Assembly (NCBI GenBank): GCA_949825025.1
Contig: OX463780.1
Span: 36,622,979-36,686,978, forward strand
Direction of reading: 5' to 3'
DNA from: Siphlonurus alternatus
Taxonomy: Eukaryota > Arthropoda > Insecta > Ephemeroptera > Siphlonuridae
DNA length: 64,000 nt
This document shows, piece after piece, positions 54,561-64,000 of this stretch (its first letter is position 1; every line of letters starts with the position of its first letter). Position numbers and translations under genes: made by a program. The notes beneath the pieces were generated by a model. The model was not told the origin of the DNA and ran no database searches. It was given only the letters and a program-made list of their open reading frames with translations.

Positions 54561-55364
54561 CCCTTGAGGTTTGGAGAGCGATCATCTGCTGGTGCGAGGG
54601 TGTATGCATAGGCGGTTCTTCGCCTGTTTGACAACACGCCCACGCCTGCTGCTGACCCAAGCACCAAAAATAAACTGGTATGTCATCGACAATATTATTA
54701 TGATACATGATTATGATTTGCATACGAGCGATCCGATCCGAGTCACTGAAAAATAATGAAAACAATTTGTTTCTTGCATATATTATGTATGCATACATAT
54801 CGTATGCATACTGTACATATCGTATGCATATTATACAGTTGGCCTAATAATATAAATTATACATGACCGTACGTATCACAGTATATCATACAGTTTTATA
54901 GCTATATTGGGATTCGATAAGAGCTTGTGCTTCATTTATTTGCATATATGCATATATATCCATAATATATGCATATCATCTCTGTAGTCTGTACGACGTA
55001 TGTACTGTATGCATATACAGTATTATGTGCCATATGCATATATATACAGTCACAGAGGGTAATGGTAAGGCTAAAAACTGGATCCAGTAATGGTTAACTG
55101 AGGTTTAAACAGGTAGCAATTAATTTTTTAGCACATATATACACCATTAGAATCGTGGACATGGATGTTTAGAATGCTTTTGCCACATTTTTACTTGCAT
55201 ATGGTGATAAACAAATACAGTAAATTAATTGTGAGCCAATTAAAGAAAACTCAGTTTACCATTTCTCCAGCCCTTACCATTACCACAGACAATTTATTGT
55301 CTGTGCCATTACCCCCCCCCCCCCTGATGCATAATATATTATGTATATATTATATATCATACAG

Positions 55365-55571
55365 CCAGGCACGGATGGATCCGGGGGGGGGGGGGGGCCT
55401 CAGCCCACTCCAAAAAACTTTGGTTTAATTTAACATGGGAGGCAATACACGTAGGCATTTCCCCCACTTCCACTTCCTTTTTTTTATTTTTTTTTTTAAA
55501 CATCGGCCTTATGAAGGCAGCTTTCTCCCCCCCCCCCCCCCCCGAATTTTTTTCCCTGGATCGGTGCCTGC
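55365..55571. mobile_element. MITE copy, CCAGGCACGGAT family
   Basis: CCAGGCACGGATGGATCC at the left and GGATCGGTGCCTG at the right are inverted. Long G and C runs lie just inside the two ends (55381-55396, 55529-55543) and would pair in a hairpin. Such runs are prone to length error. Confidence 0.65.
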
Positions 55572-55768
55572 AGGTTGTTACCCCATGGCGGTAGTAGAAT
55601 TAAGGAAAGAGGATCAATGTATTTTGTTCTCGGCTGTGTCCCTCTTCAAATGGAACGGGTAGAACTTGCATGATGACCATTATGACCGTCTCTGCATCTC
55701 ATGCAATATACAGAGTACAGAGCACTAAAACTCCGACCAGTTTTAAAGTTATTGCTGCAATGCTTACT

Positions 55769-55937
55769 AGGCACAGATCCAAGGAGGGCTGCAGCACCCC
55801 CCTCTCAAAATTTTGGATTTTACATACTGATTTTATGGGCAATATAGTCATTTCCCATTGTATCTTAGTTTTTGTTATTAATATTGACTTTATGGGACCA
55901 GCACCCCCTGAAATATTTTTCTGGATCATTTGCGTGC
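55769..55937. mobile_element. Diverged MITE copy, CCAGGCACGGAT family
   Basis: AGGCACAGATCCAAGGAGGG at the left and TGGATCATTTGCGTGCT at the right keep the family's inverted ends with substitutions. The inner CAGCACCCCC words appear in both halves in the same orientation. Confidence 0.5.
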
Positions 55938-56163
55938 TGCTTACACTTGCAGTGTTTATGCTAACACATAACACCCATAGCTCTGTCCTATAATTAATAA
56001 TGTTTTATTATACATACTACCAGTAACTCTGTACTTATACTGCATACGATATGCATGCACTTGACATTTAACACAGTATGTACACATAAATAATTAAATA
56101 CACAGTACAATGATGCTTTTTTTATTGAATAAAAAAAAAAGAAATCTGTTATACGAATAATCC

Positions 56164-56382
56164 AGGGATCGGATGCAGATGCAAGATGCACACGGATGCG
56201 CAAAAATGGGCTTGCATCCGCATCCGTGCATCCCAGATGCACAGGAAAAAATGAATGCATCCGGATGCGCATCCCAGATGCACGGGGAAAAATGAATGCA
56301 TCCGGATGCGCATCCCAGATGCATGAAAAATAAATTTGCATCCGGATGCGCATCCACGGATGCACGAAAAATAAATTTGCAT
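56164..56382. repeat. Minisatellite with GCATCCGGATGC core, array 1
   Basis: Units of about 36-50 bp built from the self-complementary core GCATCCGGATGCGCATCC plus CAGATGCA and an A-rich spacer. Minus-strand ORFs with repeated HPDA and CIWDAH words are translation artefacts of the repeat. Confidence 0.88.
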
Positions 56383-56528
56383 CCATTTAACACTTTTTTT
56401 CTCTCTTTTTTATCAGGTTTTTTGCTAATTGCCTCTAAATAAATCTTTAACACAAGGCATATTTTTTAACTTTATTTGCCACTTGTCGTTTAAAAATTAC
56501 AAGAAACAAAGTGTATTATAAAAACCAA

Positions 56529-56800
56529 AGATCGGATGCGGATGCAGATGCAAGATGCACACGGATGCGCAAAAATGGGCTTGCATCCGCATCCGTGCAT
56601 CCCAGATGCACGGGAAAAAATTAATGCATCCGGATGCGCATCTCAGATGCATGGAAAATAAATTTGCATCCGGATGCGCATCCCAGATGCATGAAAAATA
56701 AATTTGCATCCGGATGCGCATCCATGGATGCACGAAAAATTAATTTGCATCCGGATGCGCATCTCGGATGCACGAAAAAAACGCGTGCATCCGGTCCCTG
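56529..56800. repeat. Minisatellite with GCATCCGGATGC core, array 2
   Basis: Same repeat family and same starting segment (ATGCAGATGCAAGATGCACA) as array 1, about 363 bp downstream, so the block was duplicated as a whole and then diverged in unit number. Confidence 0.88.
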
Positions 56801-58370
56801 GAATAATCATGTACCATACTCTCTTTAGTTAATTATTTTCCGCTTAATTGTCTACTTTTTGGGACATTTCATTACTTTTACGTCAAGGAAGCTGTCTTCA
56901 CTTGTTGGGTTATGTAAAGCACCCTATAATATTTTACTCTACTATTTTTACTTACTCTCATCTTTAACTTAACTGGTGCAGTACTGTACTTCATTACACG
57001 TACAGTATTAACACGCACAGTTATGGCTTACATGAAAAAAAAACTGTACTATATTTAACTGTGCTATCTCATTACTGTACAGTACTATATTATAGTTATG
57101 TGTCTATAGCTGAACATAGTAATATTTATACCATTTATCTTTTAATACATTCTGATGTATTTTTTGTTCCTATTCCTTGGTGGATTATAAGACTTGTATA
57201 AACATGTTGCAACATGATGTTATTTTTTTTATAGTTCATAATACGTTTTTCTTTTTTTTTATTATTACAGTTTTCAATGTTTTTATTTCTTTTCTTTTTT
57301 ATACATATATATTTTTATTTATTAATTTTTTTAGTGGGAAGGAGGCATGATAGTTAGGGAAGGAGAGAGAGATGATGGGAGGGGAAATTATATCAAAGCA
57401 GTTCTACATTATTATGTACAACCAGATTATAACCAGGCAGTCACATCTTGTAATCAGTGGGAAATGAAGCTGCGACATCTACTGCACTATCTCATGTTCA
57501 TGGTACTGTATCTAACTAGTTTTACTTCTTCCAGAACTATTATTATTCTACTCTATTTATGTATCAAATAATTGAGGAGTAAGTATCAATGAATTGCTTA
57601 AAGCAAGATTAAGATAAGCCGTGATAATTGCAAAATTTATAAAATAAACATAATACACATTTTGTTGTCATCTAAATTTTAAATCTTGGTATAGTTTTTT
57701 TTTTTTTTCTAAATTTTAAAACATTTTATATCATTATTAATTAATATAAAAGCTTTCACTGTGTGTGTTCAAATTATTGTACATTTATTGCACGGTCTAG
57801 TAATATGGATCAGTCAATTTCTTACCTACTTTTAACGAAAAACACCTTTATACTGAGTACGTGAGGTATATTCTTAGCCAATATATACCATTTATATAGA
57901 GAGTATGATACAGTATATCCTTATGTGTTGTGTATTTTTTCTGTGTGTGTTTGTGGATTAAAAACTAACATTTTGCAATACTGAGTAGCTTATATTTTAT
58001 TTTGATCAGAAAAATCTCACAGCAATTTTCACCTTCTCACCACATCTTCATATTTTTATTTTTGCTGTATCAATAAAATCCAAAATAAATTTTATTTGCT
58101 GTTGTAATAGTTTTATTAAAAAAATAAATAATAATAAACAGGGAACCAACTAGCCTATCAGATACACCATATACAGTACATAGATATAATTGTGTTTAGT
58201 AAAACACATATATAAATATGTATCGATAAATCGATATAACTTTGTAAATTATTGTTTAATTATTCCACCTAAGTCAACCTTCTGTATTTATTTTAATACA
58301 TCCGTTGCATTGAGCTCCACGACTCCCCAGCAGACTGACTCCCGGACTTGTTTGCTTGCAGGCAGGTACT
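56801..58370 (+). other. 5' region of GLCE
   Basis: AT-rich DNA upstream of the GLCE start. An acceptor-like TTTGCTTGCAG ends at about 58361, ten bases before the ATG, which implies an upstream non-coding exon. The open stretch at 57347-57571 has no recognisable domain. Confidence 0.45.
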
Positions 58371-61300
58371 ATGGCGCGCATCAACCTGAAGGTGCTGTTG
58401 CTACTGCTGGTAGCGGGAGCTGGTTTTGTCAGCCTCTCGCTCTGGGCCAAATGTGGCGGCATCAGTCACGACTCTGCCCTGCTGCCAATGCTGACTGCAC
58501 AGGTTAGTTCAACACAACATCTTTTAAATTAAAAATAATAATAATGCAATAAATCACACCATTTTCTTCTATTCTAGAAATGTAAAATGTACTTGAGTAC
58601 ATAATCTATTTTCACTAGTATTAAATAAAATTTTAATGTTAAGAAATTATTATGAAAGAGGATAGATATCCTCAAATTTTAAACCTCAAATTTTTTTATT
58701 TCAAAAATAGTTAGAGGATGCAAAGTTAAGCCACACTGATTTTTCATATTTTTTAGAGCTCGGGAAGTATTGCTAAAAAGTTTTGGCAAGGTTGGGTTTG
58801 AGCTCACACCCCTTTCAGACCCTATCCTTTTATTAAGAGAGAGGCATCACTCTCTCTGTATGTTCAATAATTTTTTAAAAATAGTTTTAAAAATAGTTCC
58901 CGGACTCTAAAAAAAAAAACTGAAAAAAATCAGAGTACCATAACTTAGCACCCTCTATCCATTTCTGCAATAAAAAAAAAATTCAGGTCGATACTCCTTG
59001 GTGTTTAATACACTGTAAAGTTTAATAAGTATAATTATTGTATTTTATATAACTTGCAACTTTTTATTTGAAGTGCAGGGATAAAATAAAATGACTTTTA
59101 TCTTTTATTTGTTGAGGAAAATAGACTAAATAATACCATATAATATATTGATAATACTACACTAAATTTTGCTAGTCTTAAAATTTATATATGTACTTTT
59201 CAATTAAAATTCATGTTTGAGTTTGATACATGAAATCTGATACAGCATGAGGAAGCAGCACTAAAAGTTTAAGTAACTTTGAAATTTTTTTTATTACATA
59301 ATTGGTCTGGAGATGATACAAAGATAGAGTGGAAAAAAAAAATACAGCTGTTGATACTTTTTTTTATGAGCCGTGACCCTTTTGCAAATGGTGTTGACAT
59401 ATTTATGGAGCAGGGGCTGCAGATTTTTTTTACTTGGCTACTTTGGCTACAGTATTCTACCCAGAATTATAAACAGCAAAACATTTGTTGCTATGGCTGT
59501 GCTTTTAGATTTTAGATGCATTTACAATACGGATATTTAAAAATATATTGAAATATAATAATATTATTTACTGTATATTATTACAGCATCATTAGATTTT
59601 TCAACATAATATGCGTAGTCTAGTTTAATTGTTTATAATAGACAAACTGAAAATAAAACTAAGTGTATCCAATTCATTAGTTCTGGGAGGCCAAGATAAA
59701 AAAAAAATGTTAACTAGGCTCATCTTGAGTTGACCTCAAGGTCAATTTCTTGCACCATAATGATAGTAATTAAAAGTAATGAAGATAGTGGCTGGCCTAT
59801 ATTGCTCGCTTTTTGCATCATCAAAGTGCTGATTGGACTGAGACTTGATAACATGGTAGCAACAAGAAAAATAAGTAAAACAGATGCTGCAGGCTTGTGA
59901 CATACAGAGTGTCCACAGAAATTTGCACGAATTGACAGGCAAATTAAAATATGAAGCACGATGGTAACACGAACATGTTATACATCAAATTAAAGCTCAA
60001 CAATCAACATTTTTAAAATTGTAAGCAAAAAAGCATTGTGTGGACTTGTGTTCTTTTGAAACGAAAAAGGAACAAAAATGGCCGTTTCTGAGCTCCAAAC
60101 TCCGTAGAATCAGCTGTCATCTCAAAGAGATTGTCCTAATTTAATTATTCGCTTGAATAAAATTTTACACACACAATTTACCACAAGGCTTCTCCACATG
60201 AGCATCGTTGGTACCCCCGGCACACGTCCAGACGGGCCTCCAGTTCTCATCACCACAACAATCAGATTAATCACGCCGGCAATTCTGGCAACGTGTGGCG
60301 AGAACTGGAGGCCTGTCCGGGCGTGTGCCAGGTTTACCAACGGTCGTTGCTCATGCGGAAAAGCCTTAAAGTGGTAAATTGTGTGGGTAAATTTTTATTC
60401 AAGCGAATAATTAAATAGGGACAATCTCTTTGAGATGACAGCTGATTCTGCGGAGTTTGGAGCTCAGAAACGGCCATTTTTGTTCCTTTTTCGTTTCAAA
60501 AGAAAACAAGTCCACACAATGCTTTTTTGCTTACAATTTTGAAAATGTTGATTGTTGAGCTTTAATTTGATGTATAACATGTTCATGTTACCATCCTGCT
60601 TCATACTTTAATTTGACTGCCAATTCGTGACAATTTCTGTGGACACCCTGTTATATATACATAAGTATACCAATCTGTCTACAGTTTAAATTCTAAATTT
60701 ACTTTGTAGACAAACAGGTTTCTGTATAATGCCATGACATTTAACACTGAAGGGAAAATACACAATACTGTGAAAATTGTTTCATGTAATTAGCATCAAA
60801 ATAAGTGCACTAACAAAAAGAAATCATTTTTGCTCCGAGGATCACAATTACAATAATAAATAAAACAACAACAATATCTTGCTCTTATACTGTGGACCTA
60901 ATAATTATTAAAGTACCCTGAACATTTTTCTTTTATGAAATAAAGAGTGTCCTTCTTTTCTCAAGTGATGAATAAAATGCAATTTTCACATCCAAAGCGG
61001 GCAAGATCTTCTCTTTTCTCTTTTTATGTTGACCTGCATGTTGAAACCCTTCTTACTATGGTGCACAGCAACGTTTGCAGCAACAGCGTAGGGCGGGAGA
61101 GGAGGACGAGGGGCTGGCCCAAGCGCCCTCAGGTTACGAGGAGATTGACTGTCGTATCAACGGAGAGTACAGTGTGAGCTGCCGTAAGGAAGGAGATGAG
61201 ATCTACGTGCCTTTCACCTTCCTACACAAGTACTTTGAGGTCAGTCACCTGTCTCTTGTTTCCATTGTTGTGGTTTTGTGTTGTTGTTTTCTTTCATTCT

Positions 61301-62507
61301 TTTTGGAACTTTTTCTGGAATTTAAATTAAAATTTTAAATTGAATTACTGTATTTGTCAAGACTCGTAGAGCTTTTCTGTCAGAAAGTTGCTGAAAATAA
61401 AGACATTTAATTACCGTGTTTCCATTTTAGCATTATATTTAAATATTATTTTTAATAAAAAATTAAAATGATGTAACATAATATGATTATGAATTACTGT
61501 ATTTTAAGTTTAATTACAATCCTAAACTTTACTTTTAAAATTTAGCAACTCATAAACAACTCTGTCTATATTCTTGTTATCATATCAGGTGTATGGCAAG
61601 CTGGCTTCATATGACGGACTAGAGAGGTTTGAGTGGTCTCACTCTTACTCAAAAGTGTACTACCCCAAAGGCCGCTATGATCCTCGAGGAGTCTTCATGT
61701 ACTTTGAGAACTACAATGTAGAGGTGCGAGACCGAGTCAAGTGTGTCAGCGCAGCAGAGGGTAAGTCGTACACAACTATCATGGTAAATGTCTCAACATA
61801 CACTACATTGTATGTTCATTGTAGTTCCAGTCAGTGTCTATTTACAGTATTATTTTATTATTGGTGTTAATTAATTATATTTTGTTAGTAGTTTTAATTT
61901 TGAAATTTATTAAATTTCAGTTTTAAAATTAAGCTGATATTTGAGCACTGTATTTGTTTGCTTCATTTTGTTATGTATGTTAATTATATTTTCTAGTTAA
62001 ATAAAAGATAGAAACAGCTATGAGTCATGAGGAGTGTGCAGAACAAGGTTATAATTCAGGCAATTGCTATGTCAACAGGTTAAGAAAATACACTGTCGTT
62101 TTGTAAGAAAGTGTTGATTGCTTGCGCAATTTTCCTTGTGCTTGTGATATATATGTACTGTATGTCAATTTAAGCCAACCTCACTTGTATTGATGTTTAC
62201 TTAAGAGATTTAATATATTTATTCAAATCATTTAACCATACTTTAAACACAGTTGCCTCTAAGCCATTTTTATTTAGCCTTGACTGTTATGTTATTTCAA
62301 TTGGGAAACCATTTTAATTTATTTTAACTAAATATAATTTTATGATTTCATCACAATGTAAAATTTTTATTATTCTTAAATGTTCTTTTAAATATTAATA
62401 TCAACAACCATTATCTGTTATTATTTGTTATTATTAATACTGCATTAGGATGTCTAAATATTCATTTTATTATAGTCTTTTAAAGTGAAAATAAATAAAT
62501 AATAAAT

Positions 62508-62590
<83 letters not shown>

Positions 62591-63140
62591 TATTGTTATT
62601 ACTGTGTTTATTTTTATGTTATTTTTTTCAAAGTATGACTGTGTATATGAGGCCCGCTAGATCAAATGGGTTTATGAGCTATATTTACATCAAGTTGGTC
62701 GTTATAGTGAAACAAGATAAGATGCATTATAAATCCGTTTGATCACCAGGCCCTTAAATACAGCATAATATATAATTACTGTATATATAAAGTCAAAAAA
62801 ATTTATCCTGCCCAAAAAATTAGGTTAAATTGTTAAAAAATGTCATGTTATAGATACTTATCATAATTTGTGTTAAGATGATCTTTAATAACCATGTTTG
62901 TGTCCTCAGGAGTCCCGTTGTCCACCCAGTGGGAGAGTGCAGGTTACTTCTACCCAACACAGGTTGCTCAGTTTGGCCTCGCACACTACAGCAAGAACCT
63001 GACAGAACCTGAGCCGCGCAGACGTGTCCTGGAGGATTCTGAGCGTGTCCTTGCACCGTGGGGTGTGCCGCGAGCAGCCTCTATCTCCAGGGTACTGGAC
63101 CAGGACATCCAGTCGCGCGTCTTTCGCTTTTCTGCCCCAG
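58371..63140 (+). CDS. GLCE: Heparan-sulfate D-glucuronyl C5-epimerase, 5' part (partial)
   Basis: Plus-strand coding exons 58371-58502, 61069-61239, 61589-61760 and 62910-63140, GT-AG with matching phases, 235 codons so far. The last donor at 63141 (phase 1) shows the gene runs beyond the window. The enzyme converts D-glucuronate to L-iduronate in heparan sulfate in the Golgi. The N-terminus [19 protein letters not shown] is a short cytoplasmic tail plus signal anchor (type II membrane protein). Family-typical segments: [63 protein letters not shown] and [13 protein letters not shown]. The C-terminal catalytic part is outside the window. The start was chosen for the anchor directly after ATG and the adjacent acceptor. 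Identification is firm. Confidence 0.94.
58734..58998. mobile_element. Partial copy of the 11809-12166 element
   Basis: Shares AGCTCGGGAAGTATTGCTAA-type sequence, TTTTATTAAGAGAG, CAGAGTACCATAACTT and CCCTCTATCCATTTC in the same order. The left terminal repeat is missing and the B-box word is mutated (GGTTTGAGCTC). Confidence 0.75.
59905..60650. mobile_element. Foldback element with CAGAGTGTCCACAG ends
   Basis: Ends CAGAGTGTCCACAGAAATTT and the complement AATTTCTGTGGACACCCTG are inverted. The arms pair over nearly the full 746 bp and meet near 60270. CAGAGTG-type ends and a left-hand TA suggest a Tc1/mariner-like MITE. The right-hand TA is not exact. ORFs at 60122-60377 on both strands are arm artefacts. 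Confidence 0.82.
61761..62909 (+). other. GLCE intron 3
   Basis: AT-rich with a (TA)n tract at 62514-62585. Nothing else recognised. Confidence 0.6.
62514..62585. repeat. (TA)n microsatellite
   Basis: Uninterrupted TA run of about 70 bp in a GLCE intron. Confidence 0.95.
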
Positions 63141-63289
63141 GTGAGTCATAACAATCAACTGTATCTTTGTCTTGACGCCTGAGGTAGTGTTGATTGCAAT
63201 TTATTTGTGTTCTTACAGCAAGCTTCCTTGCTCACTATTTATTTTTATTTATTTATTCACATTAAATATCAGTTGATACATTGTGACTA

Positions 63290-63320
63290 CATACTAAACA
63301 TATAACAAATTGGATTTAGC

Positions 63321-63359
<39 letters not shown>

Positions 63360-63960
63360 AATACAAATATAGACATACATTATTCAAAGTATTACAAAAT
63401 AATTCAAAATAACAATATTCAATTTGACATTTTTCTTGTTGCATGAGCTTAATAAATAATAGAATAATATTTTTTTTTAATAATAAGGTGGACAAACAAT
63501 TGTTTCTTAAAAACAGATATGTATACTTTCAAAATTTTTATATAATCTGGAAGTTTATTGTACAACTCTGAGCTCAGATAAAAATGGTCTCTTTTAGTTT
63601 ACTCATAACCTCCGAACTTTTTATGCAATAAATTCAATAAATTAGACTATCTAGTATTACGTCCAGTCAAATCTTTGTTGCTTTGAAACAAGTAATTTTT
63701 TTCTTTTAACATACATAATCATAAAAAAAAAATACAAATACTGTACTTGGGAAATTCAATATCTTAAGTTGTTCCCATATTTTTTTTACAGCTCTGACCT
63801 AAATACACTGTCAGCATGGGTAGATGAACCCCACAAAAGAACGCCATAAGTAATTACAGAATATGCATAACCGTAATACACGATTTTAAAGATTCTAAAT
63901 TACAAACTTTACGAAGCTGCATCATAGCAAAATTAATTTTATGCATTATATGCATGGATT
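63290..63960 (-). pseudogene. LINE reverse transcriptase 3' fragment
   Basis: On the minus strand, broken frames read KIVYYGYAYSVITYGVLLWG and QLYNKLPDYIK-like text. These fit the end of a jockey/CR1-type reverse transcriptase (the SYGILLWG and LYNKLP motifs). A poly(T) block at 63327-63355 on the plus strand would be its poly(A) tail or an internal A run. Stops and frameshifts make it dead. It lies in a GLCE intron and may continue beyond 64000. Confidence 0.6.
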
Positions 63961-64000
63961 TCTACTATTTGTGTGTGTTAAATTTCAATTTAAATTTTTT

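Larger units (their letters stand above)
58503..61068 (+). other. GLCE intron 1
   Basis: Holds a partial copy of the 11809-12166 repeat (58734-58998), a foldback element (59905-60650) and otherwise AT-rich sequence. Confidence 0.6.

Noticed and set aside
55994..56453. Minus-strand ORFs with repeated HPDA / CIWDAH peptides (also 56497-56733)
   Set aside because: Direct translation of the GCATCCGGATGC minisatellite in several frames. No coding evidence.
59720..60377. Overlapping ORFs on both strands
   Set aside because: Most follow the arms of the foldback element at 59905-60650; none has a recognisable domain or splice context.

Overview
This is a metazoan nuclear window, AT-rich (my impression, not computed). 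Genes are intron-rich with short exons and GT-AG junctions, and poly(TA), LINE remnants and palindromic transposons are abundant. The protein styles suggest an arthropod, but the sequence alone does not fix the species. Three protein-coding genes can be assembled exon by exon with consistent splice phases: a C2H2 zinc-finger gene on the minus strand (1726-7482, 4 coding exons), DLST, the E2 succinyltransferase of the mitochondrial 2-oxoglutarate dehydrogenase complex, on the minus strand (13026-25982, 12 coding exons), and the 5' part of GLCE, heparan-sulfate D-glucuronyl C5-epimerase, on the plus strand (58371-63140, 4 coding exons, continuing past the right edge). DLST and GLCE are divergently oriented and separated by about 32 kb of intergenic DNA.

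Left part (1-29.5 kb). The two minus-strand genes carry many small palindromic, MITE-like elements in their introns and flanks. Several have readable target-site duplications: TTAA (174-884, 19206-19542, 19882-20300), 8 bp hAT-type (4525-4995, 26088-26492) and TA (22192-22681). There are also 3' fragments of LINE reverse transcriptases (10.2, 15.2 and 25.0 kb) and a truncated 5S-type SINE that sits inside another palindromic element.

Centre (29.5-46.8 kb). The most striking object is one giant foldback (palindromic) element of about 17.3 kb, 29526-46800. It has inverted ends starting AGGACGTTGCTAG and is flanked by a perfect 7-bp duplication TAGATTT. Its arms are long tandem arrays, about 70 units of roughly 145 bp, and each unit holds two hairpins. 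The array reverses direction at about 41340. The hairpins resemble hairpins in the element's own termini, which suggests that subterminal repeats were amplified. The left arm carries a second, nested foldback element of 2549 bp that was copied once more by a 4614-bp-period tandem duplication. No transposase is visible.

Right part (46.8-64 kb). This contains another LINE 3' end, a duplicated exon-like block, more foldback elements (one with a tRNA-like module, one of 1.56 kb with GCCGAA-type repeats), a complete-looking 5S-rRNA-derived SINE, a GC-richer promoter-like stretch with a CRE palindrome at 54.2 kb, GCATCCGGATGC minisatellites, and then GLCE with a palindromic element and a further LINE fragment in its introns. 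The three genes are not functionally linked. The biology most worth following up is the palindromic transposon landscape.
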